DNA of 64,000 bases from positions 263,001 through 327,000 of the forward strand of contig JAFBJZ010000324.1 in NCBI GenBank assembly GCA_016785225.1. Reading direction: 5' to 3'. Made by a program: the position numbers and the translations under genes. This stretch comes from Psettodes erumei (taxonomy: Eukaryota; Chordata; Actinopteri; Pleuronectiformes; Psettodidae). Position 1 is the stretch's first letter. Each line of letters begins with the position of its first letter. The notes beneath the pieces were generated by a model. The model was not told the origin of the DNA, did no database searches, and worked only from the letters and a program-made list of their open reading frames with translations. Below are positions 51,626 to 62,600 of this stretch, one piece after another.

Positions 51626-51869
51626 GTAGTCAGCACAGTGGACCAATTGTAGACACTTTTTTCCATCACACACACACACAAGCAGCTGCAGCAGCAGTTG
51701 CATTGCATCTCTCCGCAGGAGTGAAAGAAAAGATAAAGAGGAGAGGAGGAGAACGGAGCGACGGTCTTTACCTCGTGCAGACTCCCGCTCCTCCCGCCGC
51801 GTTACTCTCGTCTGTCTCCCCCCTTCCTCTCTCTACATCTGCCTGGCACTGTGGACCGAAAGTGTGCAT

Positions 51870-51872
<3 letters not shown>

Positions 51873-51915
<43 letters not shown>

Positions 51916-52075
51916 GCACTAAGAAAAATAAGACCGCCTCTGCCCCACCTCCACTCCTCTCTCTCTCTCTCTCTCTCTTTCAGTCCTGTTCACATCTTTG
52001 GTTTAATCTCCCCTCCCTCTCACTTTCTCTCTTTTCTCCCTCCCTCCCTCTCTTTCTCTCCCCCTTCTCTATTAC
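51873..52075 (+). repeat. (CT)n arrays and pyrimidine-rich block
   Basis: A CT array at 51873-51911, a second at about 51956-51978, then ctccctc/tttctct words to 52075. Confidence 0.9.
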
Positions 52076-55000
52076 AGTGACCTGGCAGCATAAGTGTGCA
52101 CACCCTCTCCTAACTGGGGGGATGCGGCTGTCCTCAGAATCAGCCAATCACGTTCCAATTCGTTAATACCTCTCTGATTAAGCCCAAATAAAGTCCATCT
52201 GTTCCTGCAGGATTTTTTTTTTTCCCCCTCACGTTCTATCACCGTAAAAACTGTGATCGTCACAGCAGGATCTCACTGTTACTGTCCTTATTTACAGTGA
52301 AGACGAGTCGCCAACAAGTGCCGCTCTGGACAAGATGGTGACCATGTTAAAAATGACCCTTGATATTAGCTCGTTAGCACCGTTACCGTGCTGATTTTTA
52401 GCGTTTTAGCTCGCACCACCACTGTGCGACGGTCTACCGGAGCTGCTAACATGGCAACCCTCTATACAGGAGGGATCTCATGCAGGTCTGAAGGCCAAGA
52501 CACGCCAGCGGCGGCTTCAAAACAACATACGTTCCTATTATTTTCTGTGCACACGCCACACGGGTGGCAGCTCAATGTGCGTTGGCGCACCACTTCGCTG
52601 GGAAAAACAAAACCCAACGCATTTTCCCGCATCTCTTCTCTGCTTCCCTGCCAACGCCTTCGCTGTTGAGGTTGAAGTAATACGCCCAACATCTTGCCAT
52701 TTTAAAGATTTAGACATTTGCCTGGAGACGTAGAGCTCTTGGCTCCTCAGGTGAGAAGCCAAGTTGGTGTCCACACATGATTTTTTACTGCCTGTGTCAT
52801 TTTTAGTACGAAAAATAGGATAGTTGAAAAAGGAGAGGAGAAGGTGTGTTGATTGTCTTGTGTAAAACACATGCACAACAACAAACTGCTAATGAATCCC
52901 AGGTCCAGGCCGCCAAATGCCGAGTCCAGAACCGTTTTAAGGTCAATGTTGTCAGGACCCCAAAGGGTAAATGGGCTTCGTTCATGTAGCTTTTCTTTCA
53001 CATGGACGTGTGCAAATGAGTTTGTCTTTATGCATAATGTTGTATCATCATACAACTTCTAACTAATGGAGGCATTGCAGCTCATGAATATGCAACGCCG
53101 TTCTCTTTTGTGATATAATATCAGTGCATTGGAATAATATGTCAGGTCCAGTAGCTGCAATGGTAGCTGCTGTGCCCTGCTGAGACCTGTTTTCCTTTTT
53201 TTTTTTTTTTTTTTTTTAGTGAGTAACTACTGGTCGCGGCTCCCGGTGCCGCTGCGAGGCGAGGGAACCGAGTTTGATGAAATGCGAGGCGTCACATCCT
53301 GTTGTTCGGAGCGCTAAAGCAGGAGCGGCTCTCGGGAGCAACAGTGAAAATTTCTCTTGAAAGTACCAGAAAGCGCTGAGTGCTGTGAAGAGAGGCGACG
53401 TTCACGGGTGTCGTCTTCACCTCCATATGTTCGCTCCTGGAGTGATAAGATGAGCCGATACCATGTTTTTTTTGGAAGATGCGGATTTTGTCCCACATGA
53501 CCCACTCACGTTTGTGCGATAGTCATTTTTACGTTTTCACGCAACAGTCGGCACAACTCGTCAAGTCTGACAGGAATGACTTGTGAAAGCAGAATTTCCA
53601 ACACAATGTAATCACAGTGTTCGGCTGATGACGCCGACAGCATCAACTGGATTTTGGAAGCCCTCTTCTTTGTGTTGGGAAGGCGCCGCGCTTTGTTCAG
53701 CAACGGTGACAGCCGCTCATTACTAAATCAAACGTTCAGTCTCCGGCGCACACAGAAACGTACACAACTCATTGTCAGTACTTTCTCTGAAGAACTCATC
53801 AAGCAGAATCCCGTCTTGCGGCAGAGCCGACTCCGACTTTAACTTTCAGGAGCTCGTTTTTCTCGTTTGAGACGGTTTCCTCGCTCCCTGTCACTTCCTC
53901 CTCGTGTACAGTTTGTCTCCGTCCCCGTCATCCCTCTCGCTGCGTTAACGTGCCCACATGTCAGTCGCATTACAAATTGAGACCCAGCATCCTACACAAA
54001 CTTGACGTCCCTTCTCCGCATTTCATTCTCATTCCTGCTTTTTTTTTCGTGCCGCTCGACTTCAATGTTTTTCTGAAGCTTTAAATTATTCAGACACGAT
54101 CCCCAAAAGTGTTTTTTATCAGGAAAGTCACTTATTATCCACGACGATGACTGCAGACACCGCAGACAGAAAGCAAACCGATAAATAAATGTTTTTTTTT
54201 TCTTTTTCGTCTAATCATACGACACATCAGGCGGCGTGCGTAATTTATGGTGAGGATAAACATGACTGGCGTGGATGTGTTTAGACGGAGAGAAGGCCTC
54301 AGGTGGAGAGATGGGAAACGTCTGCTTTCCACAAAAGAATGAGTGACATCTCTGCTTTAGGGTGGCAGCAGTGTGGAAATATGACAGCCTTCCTCTCCGC
54401 GCTCCGGTTTTACTTTCATCCTGATATTACGGTGTCAGTCGCATTAGGGAATGATGGATGGAATCTTCCACAGACCTGATCGTCGCCCGATTCCTTCCCC
54501 TTCGTCTGCCCTCATGTCGTGTCATTCCGATTTTAACATTGTGGATGCTGTATCCTGCTATGTGGAGATGCTACAAATTTCTCACTGGGGAGGAAAAAAA
54601 AGGTTCATCTCTATAGTTTTTATTCATGACAAATGCCAATTGTATTATATGTTAGACTATAATATGGATTACATGGTAATCATATATTTTCACTACAAGC
54701 TCTCAAAAATCTATTTGTGCACGACTCTGACATGGAGCCTGTTGTAGCTGAGACCTCCCAGCAGACCTCTGTTAACAGCCAGTGACCAGACATTTATAAA
54801 GTGGTGGAAAGGGACGCTAACTGTCAGCGCACATCAGCATCAGCATCTGTCCTCCATGTTGTTTGTTGCACGTGGGTTTGCACGGGGACAACAGCACCTG
54901 AGCCGAGGAACGCTGCAGGAGACGCCGTTGATTTCCAGGATGTTTTTCAAAAGGATGTAATAAGCTGCGCCCGCCACACTGGAGGAAGAGTTCTGTGTAT

Positions 55001-55099
55001 ATGTGCAATACTTTTAATATTGATGTTTTTGCTAAGCTCATCAGCTGGGACTGGAAAGAGGTTTCATGGCTCTAATAATTTGCCTTTTTTTAATTTCAG

Positions 55100-55180
55100 G
55101 TGACGGCAAATCGAGAACCCCAGAAGACCGGACTGACCCAAACAAAGGACGCCATCTTCAAAGATCAAGTCAGCGTCTTT
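55100..55180 (+). other. Candidate plus-strand exon, 81 bp
   Basis: A pyrimidine-rich acceptor (ttttttaatttcag) precedes 55100 and a consensus donor, gtaagt, starts at 55181. The 81 bp are open in two frames. One reads VTANREPQKTGLTQTKDAIF and ends KDQVSVF; the other reads DGKSRTPEDRTDPNKG and onward. Neither is a family I recognise. It could be an exon of a non-coding transcript, part of an unknown gene, or chance. Confidence 0.35.
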
Positions 55181-57579
55181 GTAAGTACGTCTGAGTTCAC
55201 AGTTCTTGTCGGGCGGGTGCACCGTGATGGCCTGTATGCAGGTCATACTGTGAATGGCTTGTGCAGATATTGTAGAAATAAGTGTGTAAGTGAATGTAAG
55301 TGTAAAGGAGTTGTAGATATTTTTGGATGTTCGGGTCCCTGGGTAAGCTGTTTTCACCGGGTCTACGATTCCAGCGGCCTTGGCCGACTACATTCACGTT
55401 GAAGCAGATGTCGGCAGATAAACAGTCGGCTCCGTGCTCTGTGCCACAAATATGATCAAACGCCTCTTTTTCGAATCAGCGAACAATGCAGCGCACCCCG
55501 TCCCGGCCAAACGGCTGCTCTCCGGCCTCCCAAATCATTTCTAATATTATGCCAAACACTGTTTTCGTTGGTGTTGCTGAAGCAGCAGACTGCACTGTCC
55601 CAGTAATTGGCCGAGAGACTCCGGTGACAGGGAGAGAGAGGGGCCTCTAAATAAATAAATCAACTTACCAATAAATAAATAAATGCCAGCAGCCATGTCA
55701 AGACGTGCGCTGAGGGACGGAGACGGTGCTGCCGAGGACGGGAGGAGCTCTTTATACACAACTCAGTCTCATTTCATTATTTCCAGTGAACACACTCGGA
55801 GACACAGATTACACAGGGCGGACACAGACTGGGCAAATATTATTGTTTGTTCATTGTATATTTCACAACAAATGAAAAAGATGATGTTATATCATACATG
55901 TAGCGATAGCAACGCTATATACGTGTACAACTCACAGCTGTACAGATGCAGAAACACGTCATGACTTATTTTATTATTCCTCAGACGAACCAGATTGGCA
56001 GCTTGGCCCTTCAAGAAATAGTAGTGACAGGGATAAAGAAAAAAGTGAAAGGAATAATAGTAAACACCAAGTGCATCAATTAAGAATTGATTCATTTAAT
56101 CTCAATATCGATAGATATCTTCTCTATCCCGAGGGGAAAGGAGTGCATCCAGTATCTTATAATACTCAAACTGTGAAGAGGCCCCAGCCTCAAATCCCTT
56201 TACGCATGAGTACCGCAGGTCAGAATAACCCACGTTCTGAGAGGATCAAATCGAAAAAGAAGACTCAAACATTTACAGCCTCTTCACACACAAAAAGGCA
56301 GAAGAAAAATGACAGAGAGGAGAAGGAAATGGAGAGGAAAAGGGCCGGAACAAATCTAACTGCAACTCGTCCGACAGCCGTTCACCTCACGGTGGCGCTG
56401 TTTACATAAACGAAGAAGTCACCCGGAGTTTGATCGACCGACCACGAGCAAGACGTGTTAAAAAGTATTTATCACCTGCCCTAATTAGAGCATTAGTGTA
56501 TAAAAAGGTTTAACAAGATCTAATTACATCTGTGCCTGGAAATTTGCTCAGCGAAATGAAGACGGACTTCACTGTTATCTGAGCTTCTCTCGCTAAACTC
56601 TCGCCGCACCTCTGGGATGTCTCTGGAAAAACCAAACAAACTGACAACTCCACGCAGCCTTTGATTCCAGCGTTTCCTCAAACAGCGTGCGGTAAAGGTT
56701 CGCCGCTGAAAAGTATCCTGTTTACTAATGTCGTCGACATCACAGAAGCTGCAGTGGGAGGACGTGGTGGGAAGGCAGAGCTTTGAGGTGAATTCTCCCT
56801 GGGTCCAGCAGAGAAGATGAACGCCTGAACACTCGTCAGTGGCAGGATGTAGACTGTTGGCCGGTTTCATCGTAACGTTTTCTACACCTCATGGCTTTTC
56901 TTTTTAAGGCTTTGAAGGTGCCGCTTATGTCAAAGCTTCTCATAAAAGTTCAGATTTGAAGGAAATAATGAAAATACGTCATTACTGATACAGGGAGTTA
57001 CATGTTTAACAGTCTTCGAGTTAACAGTCATACTCAGCCGGGCCACTAGATGTCGTCAGACCTTCTCTCTGTTCCCAGATCCACTTGCTCTCCTGCTTCC
57101 CGTTCCCAATCTCTGGAACTTCCCCACATTTACTGCATTAAAGTCCCTGCACCAGTCGGCCACCAACCAAGGATACTGATGCAAATCCCTGACAACTTTA
57201 GGCTCTAGTGATCTTTGGAATCGTTCCACGATGGTGCTGTTCTTTCAAAGACCAGGAACAATCCTGAAGAATAAGGACAGACTGACAGAAAAACATCATC
57301 GCTCAGTTAGTTGGCATCTTAAAGTCTTTCCACAGCTTCCTTGGTGTCACACATTAATCGTCTGTGGTTAGCTTTAGACAACAGGAGCACTTTGTTTAAG
57401 GTTAAATTTTCTGTTGTGGTTATAAGAATAAAAGTACTTGCTGTACATATGGGTGTTAGATATCTCCCCAGTACGGTGGTAAACGTTGATGTGTTGAATG
57501 TGTAAATTAAGCTAACGATTAAAGTGAGATATTTTGCTTACACCATTGTGTCACACCTACCTGCTTCTGTCTAAATGAA

Positions 57580-57750
57580 AATTTTAACAAGTTTCCGGCC
57601 GTCCCTGACAATTTGAAAAGTGCTGTTATCACACCAATTCATAAGGCTGGAGATTACTAATTATAGATCCCATTAGAGTCCTCCCCATAATATTTAAAGT
57701 GCCAGAGGCTGTGGGTTTCTGTTCCAGTTCAGCAACAGACTACTTGAGTT
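57580..57750 (+). mobile_element. Degraded LINE reverse transcriptase fragment
   Basis: At about 57605-57660 the plus strand reads DNLKSAVITPIHKAGDY, matching the LINE pattern of a basic stretch, TPIHK and G-D ahead of NYRPIS. Stops follow at once, and a shifted frame reads like the succeeding PIIFKV and E segment. It is short and inactive. Confidence 0.6.
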
Positions 57751-58944
57751 CTGGTCGTCACACACTGCAAAGAAAAGAGAAGAAAGTCATTTCTGTCTTT
57801 TTTATTTGCTGTGTTTACTTCACACATGGATCCAGGTTTAATGATATTAGGTTAGACTGACCATGTTGAGATTTTCAGATTTTCAGCTCTTTCCATTTCA
57901 TTTGAGTCCAAGCTCATTTAGAATCAAGTGCTACGTTCAAGATGCTGTTACATGCTGTACCTTAGCAACTCCACTTCTCTCTGCCTTTCCAAGGTAAATT
58001 AATATCGAATATGTACGTCTATAACTATTTGTTGAGTGAGCCTAACGAGTCCACTCACACTTTAAAACACCATTTACAGTAGACAGAAAGTGATCGATAA
58101 TGAAGTAGTTTCACCCTACAAAATCCAAGTAATACTTTGTAGAGTTGTTTCTATATGTTTATAGAGTTTTTGCTGTACAGCACTTGTGTGCCATCTGTTA
58201 AAGAAGTGTGTAGGTACAGTTGTGTTACTGCCTCATTAAAATGAAACCAAAAAGTGCTCACCGAAGGAGCTCACCGAAGCCATGCAGAATTTCACGTATT
58301 CCACATTCCCTAATAAGAGCCATTACTTGCATTAAAACTGAAAAATTGCCAAATGCATCTGTCCTCACCCTTTTTTTGTTGTTTTTGTTCTTGTTTTTTT
58401 TCCGTCTGCTTCCTCATGGCTCCCTTCTCTTTCCCCCTCAGGCACTTTCATCTTTGTATGGGTGTCCTACATTTGTTATTCCTCCTTTGTTCATTGGCCC
58501 AAATTCCTCATAGTATACCTCTTCCACTCGTCAGTTAACAAGCTCACGACTCCCTTCTGCAGGATAAAACCCTCTCCCGCAGTGTGACTTCACACACTGT
58601 ACTTCAGAAGCGACGATTCTTAAATGTAATTTTCGAATAATCTCCCTTCAGCGTTTGCTCCGGGGTTGAAAAAGTGAACCGCGTGCAAACCGAAGGGGCA
58701 GCAAAGACGAGTAAGGGTTCAGCAGAACGCGGCGTTAGCGTGGCAGCAGCTGGATACGCAGTCATGCTTCTCCACCGAAGAGCGCGCATCCAGAAAAGCA
58801 GCGGCGGCTTTCATTCACCCGGCCGACCCGGGGAACAGACGCAGAACAGCTGCGAAGAAACAAACTTGAGAACTCCAGCAGTTTCAGTCTGCCCAAGAAA
58901 AGACAAGTAGATTAATGTGTCCTCTTGCCGGACCAAAGTTCTGT

Positions 58945-59050
58945 CCACTGATACGTGATCAATGAGAGCAGGAGAGAAAACATAAAGGCAGCTGCTTTAA
59001 CAAGACAATCAATGAGTTTAGACCGAGGCCTCCTCCGCCCACCACTGCTG
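58945..59050. repeat. Diverged repeat, copy A (partner at 63.8 kb)
   Basis: gatcaatgagagcaggagag, then aaggcagctgctttaacaag and acaatcaatg, align by eye with 63798-63850. Confidence 0.4.
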
Positions 59051-60260
59051 CCGCTCACTGGAATAATCTACAGCCCGTCCAGCTGTTTCCTCAAAGACGG
59101 CCGTGAAACACAGTCCGAGTCAGCCAAACTTGAAAAAGCACAAATCCTCCGAGTGAATGAGCGTTTGGTCGCTCAGCCCTTAGTGTACTGCAAACCTACA
59201 TTTCACTCCAACGCCAGTTTGTATTTTCGTGGCCAAACCCATTCAGGAGGTCAGACGCTGTAGAAACTTCTGATGAGTCTCGGATGAAAATGGCTTCATT
59301 GGAGAGGCTTTGTTTGCACCGCAGAAACGTGGCGGCCGGAGGTGACTCAGCGTGGTGGACCTCAACAACGGCCATTTCCTTGATGCACTGGAGCTATGTG
59401 ACATCATATTAAATGAGCATTTTCACAAAGTGAGAAGACTCCCAGCAACAGGGGGAAGGAGATGCAGGCTCATTATCTCGCTGCTGACAGTCACAATGGA
59501 TTTACGGTGCCCACGTATTAGAAGCAGACTCACAGTTGCAGTCGGTGGGTGCGACTCCTCAGAGGACTCGTAACTTCTCCAAACACCGCTGTTTTATGAA
59601 ACGCTGTGTGCATTTGTGGAAAACTATTTAAAGATGAGGCTATTTTTTGCATACAGTGAACTCTGCGGCACCATCTCGCTTCGTTAAAGAAAGAAAACCA
59701 GATACTTCAGATATGTAAATATGTATTTTAGTAACAGATTTGAGTCGATTTGTCAATAAAATGTGCAATGACAGCACTTCATCTTCTCCTCAGTAACGTC
59801 AGCTGGGAAATAGATTTGACCAGTTTTAATATGAGTCCATCTCGCGTCCCATACATCAGTCTGTTCTGATTGCAGTGATCATACTGGGCCCGTAATTTAC
59901 CTTCTTAATCAAAATATGCGCAGGAGTGAATTGACGCCGTCCTGCCAAGCCGAGCGTTATCCATTGTCACAGCTGAGATCAAGGCGTGATGAAGTGAAGG
60001 TCATCCCCACTGTCTGAGGCTATCTGTTACGCCGTAGCAATCAACAAAATCTATTTTCCATCACAGCGGCTGCAGAGGAGAAGATGGATTCGATGCACAT
60101 AGACAGGTATTGATTTGGCAATTTCCAAGGGACAAACAAAATGGCCTCCCAACTGTTTAGCTGTTTTTATTTGCCCCAGAGTAATGTCGCCCTGTGGGAG
60201 TTTCTTACACTATTTAATCCCAAATGAATCCTCCTGACAGGTTGTTTTTTTTTTTTACAG

Positions 60261-60309
60261 CGTCAAACACTGTATGCTGGAGTGTCGCTGCAAAAACAAT
60301 TCAAATGTT
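60261..60309 (+). other. Candidate plus-strand exon, 49 bp
   Basis: A run of T ending in acag precedes 60261 and a consensus gtaagt donor starts at 60310. The interval is too short for domain recognition. All three frames are open through it (one reads VKHCMLECRCKNNSNV). It may belong with the intervals at 55100 and 60720 in one transcript. Confidence 0.3.
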
Positions 60310-60719
60310 GTAAGTGAGAGTCAACACGAGGCGTCACAAAAAACCAGGCAGTCAATTAAAAACAGGTCTCCAAATAAAACCAGGACCATACAAACACACC
60401 CAGTACCCAAACACAAGTCAGGGGGAAAAAAGCATATCACAGAATTTTCATGCAGCTGGATGTTTTTTAATTTAAATGTCATTAACAAAAACATGTTCTT
60501 ATGGTTTCCCATTAAAACAGAACTTGAGGGAAAATATGTTTTACATAAATATTCATTTTTTTAAACTTCATGAATGAAAATGAGAGTTTCAGAAAAATAA
60601 TTTTCTGAATACATAGTGTCTCACCTAAAGTGTGGTCTCGCTCTCTCTTCAAAAAAAAAAAAGAGCAGATAAAGAACCACAGAAACTAACGTTTCTTTTT
60701 CTTTGTTTTTTTTTTGCAG

Positions 60720-60734
60720 GTCAATCTAGAAACT
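60720..60734 (+). other. Candidate plus-strand microexon, 15 bp
   Basis: A long T-rich tract ending ttgcag precedes 60720. Fifteen bases later there is a perfect gtaagt donor at 60735. In the first frame it would encode VNLET. In-frame microexons of this size are typical of neural genes, but a 15-bp interval is also easy to obtain by chance. Confidence 0.25.
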
Positions 60735-61243
60735 GTAAGTAACACTCATGTTGTATTTTCTTTAACTGGCTGCCTCTCGCCCTGTTTACTTCTGCTTCTT
60801 TGACTCGACCACTGGAACCCGTTATTTTTTCATTTCTCTTGCTGGATTATTAACACACACACCAGTGCTATTTTGCTTTTGTTTTTGCTATGGCCGTTTC
60901 CGTGCTGTAGCTGCCCGGTTCATTGACAACGCTGCTGTTTGTTTGTTTGATTGCTCGTCCTTCTAATCAGCAAAGATCTACATCTTTATTGTTCACCTGG
61001 ACTCTGTCAGGGCTCTGTGGTGGATCAATGGACGGTTTTTAGTTTTCAGTGTAAGTCTGTGGCGTGTTGAAAGTTTGGGTTCTCTCTCTGTCCAACATGG
61101 CCGCCGCGCCATGGCTCTGTCTTCTTGGATGGTCGCCATGGCCGACTGGTTACTGGTTCAAATTGCGGATGGTTGCAACTCAGGCGGTGTTGTGAGGAAA
61201 CGTAAGAAAGCGATCTGAAATCACAATATGGGTGAAAGATCTT

Positions 61244-61497
61244 TTTATTTAATAGCATGAATTAAAATACATGTAAACATATAGTACCTCAGGCACTTTG
61301 AGGGGCTATCAAGTGGAGCTTTTCACACACCTGCAGACCTCTGCTCTCTACCTCACCTGGACAGCTTTCTATAAGGTTCTCACATCCTTCTAGCCAGTGC
61401 CTGCCACAGTAAAAAAACAACAAAACAACAAAAACATGTCTAAAAAAGTAAGTCCCCCCAACGTCTGCCCGGTGTCTCTCTGCTGTTCAACCTCCTC
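61244..61497 (-). other. Probable 3' UTR of the cdh12-like gene with an AATAAA signal
   Basis: Downstream of the TGA, the first canonical AATAAA on the minus strand is at 61249-61244 (TTTATT on the plus strand), about 250 nt away. This would give a short 3' UTR. More distal signals cannot be excluded, and neural cadherin 3' UTRs are often long. Inferred from sequence only. Confidence 0.4.
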
Positions 61498-62123
61498 TCA
61501 GCTCTCCTGAGACACAGTGGGAGGCTTTCTGTCCAGAATGCTCGCCAGTGTCTTGAATGGCTGTCCCCAGTCGCCAAGGGAGCTGAAATCCCCCGAACTA
61601 TCAATCACCCACGACTCCTCTATCGAGCTGAGCGAGCCCGCCACGGAGCCGTCGCCCTCGTAGGCGTAGGTTGCTAAAGAATCGTAGGGCGGAGCGGCGT
61701 AACCCTGCTCGCTCTCCTCCAGCCGGTGTTCGATGAACTCCCTGATCATTTCGGCGGCGTCCTCGCTCACTCGGCCGCGGGAGGAGAGCTGGGCCTCGCC
61801 GTTCGCGGCGGCGGCGGTGGCGACGACGACGCCGGCCGTCTGGCGATGGATGTCGGGCGACCTGACGTCATTGCAGCGGCTGGCGAGGTGAAGCAGGACG
61901 CCGTCGCCGTAGCCGCTCTTCTCCTTCCTGGAGGTGCTGCTCTGAGTGCTGGTGTGCTGCGAGTGCGTGTTGCGCAGAGTGCCCATGTCAAAGGCGTGGG
62001 TGTCCGCCTCGCCGCCGCCCTCGTCGTCATAGTGAATGACGTTATCGCGAATGTCCTCTTTTGAGGTCATCAGAGTCTCTTTCTCTTTGTGGCGCCTCTG
62101 GCTCATGTATAAACCTGCCATGA
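61498..62123 (-). CDS. cdh12: Last coding exon of an upstream cdh12-like type II cadherin: cytoplasmic tail
   Basis: A clear acceptor (tttcttgcag) precedes 62123, and the frame is open for 207 whole codons to TGA at 61500-61498. Residues 1-10 are the end of the membrane segment and stop-transfer basics (GLYMSQRR). Residues 16-45 are the p120-catenin-binding juxtamembrane region, with TLMTSKEDIRDNVIHY, then DDEGGGE and AFD. After a variable stretch come REFIEHRLEE, APPYDSLATYAYEG and GSVAGSLSSIEE, the beta-catenin-binding region, then LGDWGQPFKTLA. From memory, TLMTSKEDIRDNVIHYDDEG matches human CDH12 best. The adjacent cdh18-like gene supports cdh12, but cdh7 or another type II member cannot be ruled out from the tail alone. 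It is odd in two ways: an Ala/Val-rich insert (VVVATAAAANGEA), and an altered C-terminus where DWGPRF is expected and DWGQPF is found. The exon cannot belong to the cdh18-like gene, because it lies 5' of that gene's signal-peptide exon on the same strand. Confidence 0.85.
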
Positions 62124-62409
62124 CTGCAAGAAACGGGACAGAAATGAGAGAAAGGAGTCGATGGGTTAGTTGAGAAACATTTATGTGTAACTTTGCCTTC
62201 ATCTGTGCGTATTCGTTTCAAACGGCGCTCTCGGGTCTCTCCAGCCGGTTTGGAAATCAAAACACTCGACACCGAGGAAGCGTACCTGCAACCAATCTCC
62301 CTGCTTTAAAATGATCCCTCCCAAATCCAGCCGGTCTGTCGAGCGCTCTACAAGCCGACGGACGGCGGCCGGGTCCAACGGGGTTCCACTTCACTCCCGG
62401 GTCACATCC

Positions 62410-62600
62410 AGGGTAATTTGCTCTGCTCTCAGCTGGAGTCCGCATGTGACGGATACAAACCGCCAAAACTGAAGCACGAGATTCACGAGAGGCTTTGAAG
62501 ACGGCGAGAAGGAGGAAGCCCCGCTGCTGCCGCAAATCTCACACTTCCTCTCAGGGGCACAAAACACAGATTACGCTCGCGTCTACCCCGATTCAGCTGA
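62410..62600. repeat. Diverged dispersed repeat, copy B
   Basis: Counterpart of 3960-4140, same orientation, sharing the gctttgaagacggcgag core followed by ccccgctgct and gattacgct. The boundaries are approximate. Confidence 0.5.

Larger units (their letters stand above)
42250..61243. other. Intergenic region between the cdh12-like 3' end and the cdh18-like start codon
   Basis: About 19 kb. It should contain the promoter and non-coding first exon of the cdh18-like gene, but neither is recognisable. What can be seen is (GT)n at 44.9 kb, LINE-like relics at 49.66 and 57.6 kb, a (TG)n/(CA)n/(CT)n cluster at 51.37-52.07 kb, a long T run at about 53.19 kb, and three plus-strand exon-like intervals at 55.10, 60.26 and 60.72 kb. 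None of the open frames here shows a recognisable protein. Confidence 0.5.

Noticed and set aside
51409..51708. Frames of 80-100 codons rich in Cys-Val or Thr-His
   Set aside because: Direct translation of the (CA)n/(GT)n arrays.
61726..62064. Long plus-strand frames over the cdh12-like tail exon
   Set aside because: Antisense shadow of GC-rich coding sequence on the minus strand.
1..62123. All cadherin exons as one gene
   Set aside because: The tail exon at 61.5-62.1 kb is 5' of the signal-peptide exon on the same strand. Two tandem genes explain the order without a rearranged assembly, though a scaffold error cannot be fully excluded.
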